Assembly: GCF_965363235.1 (NCBI RefSeq)
Contig: NC_134839.1
Span: forward strand, 112,834,517-112,898,516
DNA length: 64,000 nucleotides
Direction: 5' to 3'
From: Mytilus galloprovincialis
Taxonomy: Eukaryota; Mollusca; Bivalvia; Mytilida; Mytilidae
Numbering within the stretch: position 1 is the stretch's first letter; every line of letters starts with the position of its first letter. Below, piece after piece: positions 37,701 to 48,300 of the stretch. A program made the translations under genes and the position numbers. Below the pieces are notes generated by a model that was not told where the DNA came from, did no database searches, and saw nothing but the letters and a program-made list of their open reading frames with translations.

Positions 37701-39539
37701 CCATAGCAATCCTTTACATCTTCAACAGTAATGCATAATGGCTTCTCACAGAAGACATGCTTACCTATCAATGACACACTACTAAGTATAATCATTATCA
37801 TTTTTACTCGAAAAAAGGTAAAACTAAAAAATTCCGAACACCGGTAGCATCTCTATTCGTTAAGCAAGCTATATTGTTATAATGTGATAAGAACAGAACA
37901 AACACGGTAATTGTTAACACTTTACGTTTTGCTGCTTAACAATGAAAACTGCTTTTCATAAAGATGCAAGTGTCAAGTGTTCTAAGAAGAAGCTATATTT
38001 TTATTTATCAAAAGTTGTTCACAATTGGCCTTCCCCCCCCCCCCCCCCTATTATAACAATCTCGCTTATGTGTCATTTTGAAGTCGTGTCATTTAAGCTT
38101 GTCTGATACACAGGTTTTTTTAAAAGCCTATTTTCTGATGCTTAAAAACTATGAATAGTAACGATATCAGTCAATGTTTTGTTTTGGTTAGAAAACAGGA
38201 CCAAATAAGTTTTAAATGAATTTTGTCCTTGGTTTCTCGTATGCAAAAATAAATATGCAAATCAAACGGTTAAAGTATACGTAAATAGTGCGTGAATAAA
38301 ACCCTACCTGCTTTTAGTGATTTCATTATGAATTCTTTATGAAGTCCAGTTGGTACACATATTACTACCATTTTAACTCTGAAAGAAAGATCATATACTG
38401 TAATGTAATACACAGTTACTGTAATGACAGACACTTTGGTGCATACTAATTACAAGTGCTTTTGTAGATAAGTAGTCACTGTTATGATCATGATTTGGTT
38501 TACAAAAACGATGAGTCGTTGTGTCTCTACCCTATCTTTTCGCGGTCTAGAATATTTAGATATAAGTATAATTGTCTGATCTTAAATTTTACGGATTGTA
38601 ACATTTTGTCCGACTGTAAATTCGAATAACGGATGATGCATGGTTAGCAATAAAGAAAGGCAACATACCCCTGTTATATACAAATATACAACAGTATACA
38701 AATATAGCTTTTGCATGAGGTTGTATATCGAGAATGTATAGACCTGAACGAAATATATTGACTGAGGAAAAAGTCCGATGTCGATATACTATTTTTGGTT
38801 AATTACTCCTTGTATTGACCTCAATCACAAACTGCAATTATTATACATGTGTTACTAATTTCCGACCATATTTGTATCAACTCCGCCAGTGCATTATATT
38901 TTCTTTTTGTTCGATCATCACATTTTGTTGGAATTTTAAAGATATCATATTGTCATTTGGACAATAAGAACATTTAATTAATTTTATCTTTTTGTGAGTA
39001 CATCTTATTTATTTCAGGATTTATTTTTTCAATCAATCGATATAAATAAATTTTTCTCAAAAACTTCTAACAATATCCTAAATTCTTGAAGTCACAAAGT
39101 ATGTTGGTTTTTGAAAATAATCGGGCAGTTTAACTTTTTAAACCGCCGTTTTCAATCGACATTTGAAAATATAGTAAAATGTGACTAGACGAATCAAATT
39201 AGTCAAAATATACAAATTAATAATATTAATTTATTTAAAATATATGAAGTTAAATCTTGAGTAAGCATAAATGAGTCGATGCAATACGATTGTCCCTTAA
39301 CATGTGTCACATATTTTTAACGATTACCTTTCATCCGCCATCACCGTTTCGAATCTATCCGGGGTTGTTATTTTTGTATCAACCAGATTATACACGTTGG
39401 CCAATTCCTTTAGATTTCCATGAACAGCAGTAGTGTCCACCATCCAGTGAACCTGAATACAATGACTGTTTACCATATTTTTCAAATGAACCTGTCCAAT
39501 ACGACCAACACCAATTATTGCAGCACCAATACGGTTCAT
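31737..39539 (-). CDS. Gfo/Idh/MocA oxidoreductase, inositol 2-dehydrogenase-like, complete, seven exons
   Basis: Exons in transcript order: 39539-39328, 38378-38308, 37764-37656, 34233-34106, 33103-32871, 32495-32324, 31846-31737. Phases agree throughout and give 344 aa ending in TAG. The family uses NAD(P) to oxidise sugars, inositols or related polyols. The N-terminal Rossmann motif is GVGRIG (10-15). Family motif EKP is at 101-103 (HVFCEKPLC), and the catalytic Asp/His pair of inositol dehydrogenases is in LDMGIHDIDYIAW (D179, H183). No signal peptide, so likely cytosolic. The start was chosen at MNRIGAAIIG because an acceptor (CTGTTTACAG) lies 9 nt upstream, implying a 5' UTR intron; a candidate UTR exon ends at 40773 (AAAA|GTAAGT). 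Exact substrate is uncertain; scyllo-/myo-inositol or a sugar is possible. Introns 3 and 5 carry splice-site duplications (see other entries). Confidence 0.92.
31930..32110 (+). repeat. Dispersed family T fragment in dehydrogenase intron 6
   Basis: CTTAGTTTTTGGTTGGGTAC, TTGAGTTTTCTATGTTGTG, TTTTTGCCAGTTGTTTTCGA and TGAGTTTGATATCCCTTGTG match the copies at 36745-36930 and 52860-53000. This segment appears to be the 3' end of the reverse-transcriptase element described at 47600-51640. Confidence 0.65.
32496..32560 (-). repeat. 55-bp tandem duplication of the exon-6 acceptor
   Basis: On the - strand, CTATAG|ATTTTAGGAACAAAAC at 32551/32550 repeats the true boundary TTACAG|ATTTTAGGAACAAAAC at 32496/32495, exactly 55 bp away. 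The copy includes the acceptor and about 40 bp of exon-like sequence, with a few mismatches. It lies in intron 5, immediately before exon 6. Confidence 0.85.
33104..34105. other. Dehydrogenase intron 4, nothing recognised
   Basis: AT-rich intron of about 1 kb between exons 4 and 5. No arrays, open frames or dispersed families identified. Confidence 0.5.
34348..34700 (-). repeat. Family C copy in dehydrogenase intron 3
   Basis: AAGGCAACAGTAGTATACCG, AAATCGGGGTAACAAACTAA, AGGAGAACAACGACACAAC and ACAAGTACCGTGACACGTC match 7320-7680 at high identity. Non-coding. Confidence 0.85.
34815..34970 (+). repeat. Diverged copy of the 354-bp family module
   Basis: TTTTGGAATTTGGGTCCTTA, AAACTTTGTACTAGTTTGGC, GAGCGTTACTGATCTTATG and GACGAAACGCGCGTTTGGAG correspond to one part of the unit repeated at 50107-51297, with many substitutions. 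Confidence 0.7.
35640..35880. repeat. 33-bp tandem repeat, distal array, about 7 copies
   Basis: Units contain TGTAATGCTCACATTTAATG, then ATAATTTTACC, with a 33-bp period. Because 33 is a multiple of three, both strands stay open and give false repetitive frames (for example MLTFNDNF repeats). The same unit forms a second array at 37385-37655 beside exon 3 of the dehydrogenase. Confidence 0.9.
36002..36365 (+). repeat. Dispersed family D copy
   Basis: AATTGAGAATGGAAATGGGG, AATGTGTCAAAGAGACAAC, CTTCAATGTAGCGAGAAATT, CCCGCACCCGGAGGCG and CGGCGGGGTTAAACATGTTT match 46724-47140. An antisense fragment is at 35150-35260. Non-coding; in dehydrogenase intron 3. Confidence 0.85.
36720..36935 (+). repeat. 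Dispersed family T copy
   Basis: GATCACCCCTAGTTTTTGGT, GGGGTTCGTGTTGTTTATTC, AGCCATGGCGTTGTCAGTTT and GGTATCTTTCGTCCCTCTTT. It is the best copy of this family in the window and shares its left boundary context with the 59.7 kb copy. The 76-residue frame over it is not a host gene. Confidence 0.8.
37385..37655. repeat. 33-bp tandem repeat, proximal array abutting the exon-3 donor
   Basis: Seven repeat boundaries (near 37411, 37444, 37478, 37510, 37543, 37576, 37610) precede the real donor at 37656/37655. On the - strand the typical unit reads GAGCATTACACAG|GTAAAAT, and the true exon end reads GCGCATTAAACAG|GTAAGAG. Five of the seven keep AG|GT at the matching position. Confidence 0.88.
37765..38307. 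other. Dehydrogenase intron 2
   Basis: Contains only a 16-base C run (38033-38048) in AT-rich sequence. Nothing else recognised. Intron 1 (38379-39327) likewise shows no recognisable feature. Confidence 0.5.
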
Positions 39540-40050
39540 CTTTTTCAACTGTAAACAGATGTTAACATTATTGTCATAGTTTAATATCATTATTATTGAC
39601 AAGTTGGCCTAATGTGAATTATTAATAGATAAAAAAGTTTTAAAAAAATGAAATTTGTCCGGTTTGTGTAAAGGTTTTATTTCTGAGGATATACTTTCCA
39701 ATACAGAAGTAACCTTTGGATTTTATATCTTCCAAAAAAGGTAGACTAGTAGTTCATAGGCAGAAAAATCGAAAACTTAGCGATAAGATTCAATGTTTAT
39801 TTAGTGTATGTACCATTAGGAATGAACATTTTACGATCTAATAAAAAAAATGTATCGCAAATTTGACACATGTTACAACCAGGGTGTGTTAAACGACATT
39901 GACTACTCACGAAAATTATGTCTTTATGTTTTTAGAAGACATTGTTATGTTTATCAGCACAAAGACATAATTTTGTCATCTGACCGTGACATCATCAACG
40001 TTTTTTTTATGGTTTACTCCGGTTTAAAATGGATTTTATAATTAAATTAA

Positions 40051-40242
40051 AAGTCAAAAACACACATAGTTGGGAATGACTGTAATATTTTTTCTGTCTA
40101 TGAAGAAAAAACATAGAAAATGTGGTCACACTTTAAAATAACCCACTACGCGGGTTATTCAGTGTGCACCACATTTTTATGTTTTTTCTTCATAGACAGA
40201 AAAAATATTACAGTCATTCCCAACTATGTGTGTTTTTGACTT
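40051..40242. mobile_element. 192-bp near-perfect palindrome (foldback MITE)
   Basis: The first 65 bp of each arm (from AAGTCAAAAACACACATAGT) are identical when one is reverse-complemented. Beyond that the arms remain close, and the centre folds again through AATAACCC/GGGTTATT, leaving a loop of only about 7 bases. There is no coding frame. It lies about 0.5 kb upstream of the dehydrogenase start codon, probably inside its 5' UTR intron. Confidence 0.88.
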
Positions 40243-41283
40243 GGAAAGCAACTTAACACAATGCAGTAGATGTTGGGGTTGAAGTTTTAACACCTATAGG
40301 TTAAAATCACTTCAAAAGAACGATGTAAGATTTCAGACTCTTTTTAATTTTTTTTTATTAACGAAAACGAAAATATACATACAAATATGGTGGATAGGTA
40401 TCTAAACCATTGTAAGATTAATTCAGCCGAGGGAACGGCAAGGCAGTTTTGATATTGTTGGGGTATATTCAACAGGAAATACGTATAACGTTAACGTTTT
40501 ATTATCATTGGCTCGGAGATCCAAATGAGAATGTAAAACGTTGTAGCAAATACTGACATTGGAATATTAATTTTCAACTTATCTGTACACATACATTATA
40601 ACTTTTAGTTGTATTTATATACAACAACAGCACATTCTTATTGCCCAACGTTCCAGAAACATGTGATGGTAAATTAAATCACATTTGAAATAGACTGACA
40701 TAATAAATCATTAATATGGTCATTAGATCAAGTGTATATTGCTATGAAAATAAATTTTCACCAAATACTTACTTTTCAAGACGACAATAAAACTCGCATC
40801 TGTTAATGTATCAAATATAGAACAGCTTATCTACCTTTATATAAACAACCTCTGACCTACCTTGTTATATGTATGAATTTATATTTTCGGTCGGTCGCTA
40901 GAAATATTCTTACGTAAACATAGCTTTTCTACCTTTATCTTGTCAAGAACATCGGTAAATAAAACAGGTGCTTCAAAATGTACTTCTACCAGATTTTGTA
41001 AAGTTGGATACGTTAACTTAAATAACACTCTTAGTTTGGAACGATACCTTCTCGAAACTGAAACGATATTAAATATGACCTAGTTATACCATGGACACAT
41101 AAGACGTGCAGTCATTTCAACATCATTCACAGCAACTCGAACGACATATTCTATTAGATCTGTATAACATGAATTATCTTCCTAAAATTTTATAGAGTTT
41201 CCTTCCTATGCAGCAAACTCTAGCTTGTTTACAAATTATATACTCATAGCACAATGCTGCAAACTAGAATTTTCCATTGATAA

Positions 41284-41387
41284 AGTATTGTGTTAGTCCA
41301 AATAATGATGACGTCGTCACAGCAATAATTTAATAAAGCATTTCAATACCTTCATAATCATGATTATTATTTGGACTAGTATTGTGT
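41284..41387. mobile_element. 84-bp inverted-repeat element with 10-bp direct repeats
   Basis: The element 41294-41377 begins TAGTCCAAATAATGATGA and ends ATTATTATTTGGACT, giving terminal inverted repeats of about 12 bp. It is flanked on both sides by AGTATTGTGT (41284-41293 and 41378-41387), which looks like a target-site duplication. A 9-11 bp duplication is typical of Mutator-like elements, but assignment from this alone is weak. Confidence 0.68.
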
Positions 41388-41594
41388 AAGTAATTGATAA
41401 TTTTTCGATGCCATTCCTTCTAGTTGTATGAATTTCAAGATTATTTATACGTCAACAAAATTCTTCACTGTTTAAGGAGCCCTGTGTTGTTGTTAATGGA
41501 AGATGTTCGTTGCTATTTTGCGGTTTACATGTTACTAATATACTAATTATATTTATTTACATTATTTTTTATGCATTCTCTGCGCTAAGTGTTC

Positions 41595-41890
41595 TTGCGT
41601 TAGTGTTGTCTTTTTAGTGATATTTTATAACATTGTCATATAAGTGGGAGGTTTGGCTAGCAATACAACCAGGTTCGACCCACCATTTTTCTTAGAATGT
41701 CCTGAACCAATGCTGGAATATGGCAGTTGTTATCAAATAGTCCGATTCTATATGTATTACCGTTTGTTCTTTATGCACTTCGGTGTTTTTGTTGCTCGGT
41801 TTTAGTTTGTTACCCGGATTTGGTTTCAACCGAGTTATTACTTTTAAACAGCTTCATACTGCTATTACCTCTATTTATATCGCTATGTTA
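41595..41890 (+). repeat. Family C copy, truncated
   Basis: AGTGGGAGGTTTGGCTAGCA, ACCAGGTTCGACCCACCATT, CCTGAACCAATGCTGGAATA, then TTAGTTTGTTACCCGGATTT and ATACTGCTATTACCTCTATT. The internal part is shorter than in 7320-7860. Intergenic. Confidence 0.7.
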
Positions 41891-42239
41891 TCATTTATTT
41901 GAAGGAATATCGTTTTAATTCAACATAAACCTTTGCAAAATACCCCGTTTATATATCTCAGAGTGCGATTACAACTCCCACAGGCAAGGTTTACCTTATA
42001 TGAATTAGACTATTATTTTAACGCCCTATTTGATAACAGAGCTTGTAACGTTTCAGATTATTGTGTATACGTATTAATTATGTTTATGTTTGAGCTTACT
42101 GGTAAAGATTAATTCAGAGAAGATAAAATAATCTATGTACTAAATAGTAGTAAACCTGTGTACATATAATAAGAAGATGTGATATGATTGCATATGATAC
42201 ATAAAGGCAACAGTGGTATACCGCTGTTCAAACTCTCCA

Positions 42240-45200
42240 CAAGTGACCGAATGACACGGAAATTAACTATAGGTCACATTATACATGTTCATCGTATATA
42301 TAACAAAAACACTTGCTTATGAAAGTTTATAAATACATGTTTTTTTTCAGCTTTTTGTACTTAAGATTGTAACTCCACGAGACACAGCTGACTTATAACT
42401 GTATTAATTCTTCTTTGTATGTCAAACGTTTTAAAATTAAGTAACAAGGCCATGATCTTACTCAATGTAGAATATTTAGGCAGAATACTTTGTTGTCTGT
42501 ACGTAAACCCTTCAGGATCATCAATCATCAAGAAATTACTTCATAGCAAAAACAAAATCAAGAATATGATATTTAATAGATCTACTTTCCATTATGTACT
42601 ATCATTTATCATATAAAATATGCCGCGCAACCCTATGTGTTGACCTTTAAAAAATAGCAGTGCATGTTATCGATACTAGGATACAAAAACAAAAAGTAGA
42701 TAGCATTATCGTTCAACTTCACGTTCCTCCCGTAAAGTTGATGTCCTCTCATTTAATAATTCCAAGTATTGGAGTTATTTTGAACTTGATATAAGGAATA
42801 CCACAGATACAGCTAAGTAAGCTTTAAACCGGATAACAAATTCTATATTTTCTACAAAAACATTCAAGATATTTCATGAATGTGCATGTTCACACCATAG
42901 AATTAATTAGCAGGGATCTGCTCCTTACATAAAAACTAGAAATATTTATCAAGACGACCGACTGATATCGACCATGCAAAAGTTTTAAGGTCGCCTTCAT
43001 GAACTTCAATTGCAGTCTTAGATATTAACATGCCAATAGTGTTGCATAATCTGTAATTTTACAAATTGTGTCTTATTCCCGATTGCGATATTTTATTTGA
43101 CTGAGTGTGGGCTCGCTTGACAGATGATGTATGTATAGCAACAGAGACGCAAAGGATATCAAAAAGACATTTAAACTCATTAGTCTGTAATAAGACAGAC
43201 AAACAAAAACACAAAACACAACAGGAACCCACAAAAAACTGTGATTCAAGAAATGCTTACTGGGTCGGGACCGCTTCTGCTGGACCATTATTCTAAGAAG
43301 ATATTATCAGCTCAGTGGTAAATACTTTGGTACTGACATGATGTATAACAAACCTGAGATCCCCCGTCAATGTTTGGTTGATGCGTGTTGTACAGTCTTG
43401 AGTTATCGGTGTTGTGTTTTTATTACTTTTGTTTTCGTCGTTAAATGTTTTTAGTCTTGACATTGTCAGTTTGTTTTCAATATTTGAATTTGAATTTCCC
43501 TTTTGTATCATTTACCTCTTTTTTTAGATTGTCTGATTAGAATTTATAAATTATCAAGAAACTAAGGTTTCAACTCCCTCGGTCAAAGTTGACCTTAAAT
43601 GTATGTGTCTATTATTTTGTAAACTTTTAGTGTTGAAGGTTCATTCGAAATATGGCATTTAAAAGGATTGTTTTCATGTTGTACCCTGTTGACCCTCTCT
43701 ATCTCGCTCTTGTTTTGAAGTTCTTTTAGTTGTTGTCTGTTACTTTGATTTGTTTTGTTAAATCAGTTGTTGAGACTTGTATATCGATAAAATTATATTT
43801 CTTAAATTCATACTTGGTCCTTTTAGAATCTGAAATATCTAAAATATCCTATCTGTTTTTGAACACTAAATGACGAATTTTAGATTTTTTGTGTTTTTAT
43901 TTGCCTTTAAGTTACTCCTTCACCTGCAAACACCGTTACTATCATTTTATGCATTTCAAACTAATTCCTCAGTTATATTAGAGAAATTCTAGGTGTTGAA
44001 GAAATGAATTCGAAATATTTCAGAACATAAAGATATTCCATTCCGAAAATTAATCGACCAAGCTACTTAAAAGATCCCAAAAGATGCTAAGAACATTTAA
44101 ACTAAGGAATAAACAAGAAGAAGCCACATAAGTCAAGGAATATAACAAAAGGTAATATGCCTTTGTCGTGTCACAAAATTCCTATGATACGGATTAAGAC
44201 ATTTCTTTCTAGAATAATCTTAGAAAGGATATGGAGTCCAAACATTGTAAAGAATCATGAGTAGATGTTCAAAGAGGAGATGTGGACTGTGATAGCAACA
44301 AAAGTAAGTGTTCGCAGTTAAAAGTGTCAATATATTTGGACACATTAATTTACTCTTAAACCCCACAAAATACAAGATAAAACAAAGCATCCCTTGAACG
44401 ATTTTTATTAACGTTTCAGCAACATATGCATAATAACAAGAAAAAAGTGTACAATATTTGAACACCAATTATACAACAAAATAACCAATAATAAAAGTAA
44501 TACATTACATTTACTTTACTTTTGATCACTTGTATCATATTCTAGTTACGTGTTTATGAAGACATTTTTTTGAAGCACACAATGATGTTTCACTTCTTGT
44601 CTGGGTCACGTTGGTCAATTGTGGGGAGTTACTTGGTTGATTTATTTGTTTCTCACCGTTGACCTTCTTTTTTGCCAATGTCTCTTAATATATTCCTATA
44701 TTTTAATTGCAGTAGTCTTCTTAGCTTTTCAATTGCAGATGTTTTCTATTTTGTAACTGAAGATGACTTCCTATTTCCACTTGCAGATATTTTTCTATTT
44801 TGAATTACAGATGTTCAGAGGTATGAAATGTTTCTTTGATTTATTTCATTGAATATTATTAACCTACATTAAATTAATAAATCACCCACAATTTAAACAT
44901 ATTGTGATATAAATACTATAAAAATACTATTAATCACTAGTGATAAAAATGTATTGCAGCATACCACTAAAGAGAAACAAATAATCATTTATTTGCGCAC
45001 ACCATATATATTATATTATAACAGATTATGTGGTAGTGCCTTACATCTTATTATGTATACGAAAAAAAACCAGAATGACAGAAAATATGGAATAATTCTC
45101 ACATTGAATACATTATTTAATAACCGATGAAATATAATGCCATTATAAAAACCAAATAAACATTAAATAGATTACAATAAAACATAAAGATGTCTTCTCT

Positions 45201-45340
45201 TTTTTTATCTTGTTTTAATGATAGTTTTCATCCATATGATTTCAATTTTCCTTGAAAATATTTTACATACATGTCTTATTTTAAACCTTTGTAGTAGTAC
45301 TTGCCTTGTGGACAATACATGAACAGGTGTAGCAAAGTTA
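42240..45340. other. Intergenic region between the dehydrogenase and SLC38A11-like genes
   Basis: It carries family T pieces at about 43080-43300 (- strand) and 43330-43530 (+ strand), and a family C end at 42194-42235. Otherwise it is AT-rich without coding signal. The part nearest 45348 is the likely 3' UTR of the SLC38A11-like gene. Confidence 0.55.
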
Positions 45341-45347
45341 CATGATA

Positions 45348-48300
45348 TTATAATGTCGTATTTGATGCTAGCATGCTTCCATTTATACGAGAAGGCGTTA
45401 AACAATAAAACATTTCTTTACCATGACTACATTCAATACCCTTTGTCAAATTATATACTGCTACAATTATCCCAATTACGGAAGCCAAAATTCCAAAAGT
45501 AGCCACTAATATTGGGAAAATGTTCTCTTTTGATAGGACTGGCTCTTGTCTTAATTTCATAACACATAATGGTGGTATAATAAATGCTAATGGACACGCA
45601 ACAACTACGCCCTGAAAATAAAAATAAACATACAATAAAATAATTTTCATTTGGATTTATTTCAAATTTGTTAATAAATGATAGCAAGATGAATGCTGAT
45701 GGTAAAGTAACGAATTCACCTGGCAAAACATTAAACACATTACAAAATAGATATTGCGTAAAAACGCTTCAATTGAACTCTGTTCAATACTTGTCACATT
45801 GGCAATCATACCACATCCATTTTTGTCAAGTTTGCCGTTATCATGCAGTTATACTTCATATTAATTAATACTATCGCTATTGGATATTTTGAAATGACAA
45901 TGTAAATGATATTTCCCTTGATTGTTTTAAGACGTCATTTTTATAAAAACAAAGTATATTTATTACACAAGCCTCCAGATTGGTATAAATTGGTAGAGGC
46001 TGATATTTGTTCACAACTTGTTTCAGTCTAAGAAAATTTAGTGCTTTACATATCTATTAGATAACTGTCTTTTGTTTGCTAATTATGGTGCCCTCCTGTG
46101 ATCGTTGTTTATTTGTGTCGCTTGTGATGCTGTCCCATTGACGTTTACCCCCACAACTCATTCCTTTCATTTTTTGATAACCACTATTTAACATTGTTTT
46201 CTTACGTTAAACGTCAAAACAATGCCTAGACAGTCTGTAGTCATTGCAATAAGAACTGTTGCTGCTGCTACAGAAATTGTAACTGTAAGATGACGCCACA
46301 TGGGAGCTTTTTCTGTTACTGCAAAGAAGGAATTCTCGAATACCTGAAACGACAAATATATATTTACAACAGTTGCCGACTGATTGAAAATTATCAATAT
46401 GCTTTTAAGTATTATACAGACTGAAATAATCATGAAAGGAGGCAGTGAGATACTAGCAAACACACAATAATAAAACAAAACAACAACAATCAAACTTATA
46501 TAATTGGTGTAAAAAAACATGACGGACAAAAAGGAAAGATATACCGAGTTAATAATTTAATAGAAAACCAATTACTTTTATCACATACAACATACATTAT
46601 CGTTAAACACTATAAATACTATCGAGGACAAACATTGTTTAACTAAAAAAACTAAACGCATACGTAAATGTCGAACAACAAAGCATTGTTGAGAAGATAA
46701 TTGTGTAACAGAAAAACTAAACAAAATAAAATTGAGAAAGGAAATGGGGAATGTGTCAAAGCGACAACAACCCGACCATAGATCAGACAACAGCCGAAGG
46801 CCACCAATGGGTCTTCAATGTAGCGAGAAACTCCCGCACCCGGAGGCGGTCTTCAGCCGGCCCCTTAAAAATATGTATACTAGTACAGTGATAATGGATG
46901 TAATACTAAACTCCGAATTATACAAAAGAAACTAAAATTAAAATTCATACAAGACTAACAAAGGCCAGAGGCCCTGACTTGGGACAGGCGCAAAATTGCG
47001 GCGGAGTTAAACATGTTTATAAGATCTCAACCCTCCCCCTATACCTCTACCTAACGTAGAAAAGTAAACGCATAACAATACGCACATTAAAATTCAGTTC
47101 AGGAAAAGTCCGAGTCCGATGTCAGAAGATGTAACAAAATAAAAATAAATACAATGACAATAATACATAAATAACAACAGACTACTAGCAGTTAACTAAC
47201 ATGCTAGCTCCGGACCTCAATTATAAAAAAGAAGATGTGGTATGATTGCTAATGAGACAACTGTCCACAAGAGACCAAAATGACACAGACATTAACAACT
47301 ATAGGTCACCATACGGCCTTCAACAATGAGCAAAGCCCATACCGCATAGTCAGCTATAAAATGCCCCGATAAGACAATGTAAAACAATTCAAACGAGAAA
47401 ACTAACGGCCTTATATAAAAAAAAATGAACAAAAAACAAATATGTTACATATAACCAAACGACAACCACTGAATTACAGGCTCCTGACATGGGACAGGCA
47501 CATTAAACTGATTGAAAGATTATGTCTTCATCATATGAATATCAGACACAATCCCTCCCGTTAGGGGTTTAATATCATACTATCATAAAATATATGAGAA
47601 GACCATAACCCGTGTCATGTCAACAACAGTTTAAAAAAATGTGTTTAGTTCCGACGTAAAACCCTAAAAGTGAATCAATATTAAAGCCAAAAAATGCAAT
47701 CTTTAATGACCTGACAAAAGTATAGTAACTATATCCCTTCTTAATAAGTCTGTTTAAAGGTTTTGTAAGCTTTTGAGGTGAATACTGACATTTTTGGTGC
47801 TTTGTAAAGAATATTACCATAAAAGATTGGATGTAAAATACCTGAACGTATAAGATGTCTGCATGTTGAGTTATATTTACGAATTATTTCCTTATACCGA
47901 TGATAAAATTTAGTAAATGTTTTGACTAGTTTGTGATATCGAAAACCCTGGTGTAATAATTTTTCAGTAATATATAAATTTCTCTCGCTAAAATCTAAAA
48001 AATTGGTACATACACGAGCGAATCGTACACGTTGAGATATATAAACACCATAAGAGGATGACAAGTGAACGTAACCCTCTAAAAATGGATAATTAACGAT
48101 AGGAAATGAAAAATCATCTCTTTTATCATACATTTTTGTAGCAAGATTCCGTTAATGATATAGATATCAAAATCGAAGAAAGGGCAGTGGTCATTGTTAG
48201 TATTAGCTTTATTTAAAGTAAGTTCAACAGGATAAATTTCTTTAGTATACATACTGAAGTCGTCATTATTGAGAGCCAATATATGATCCAAATATCTAAA

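Noticed and set aside
45451-45738. 95-residue frame overlapping the last SLC38A11 exon
   Set aside because: Different frame from the exon; the spliced frame 45611-45348 matches the family and explains the region.
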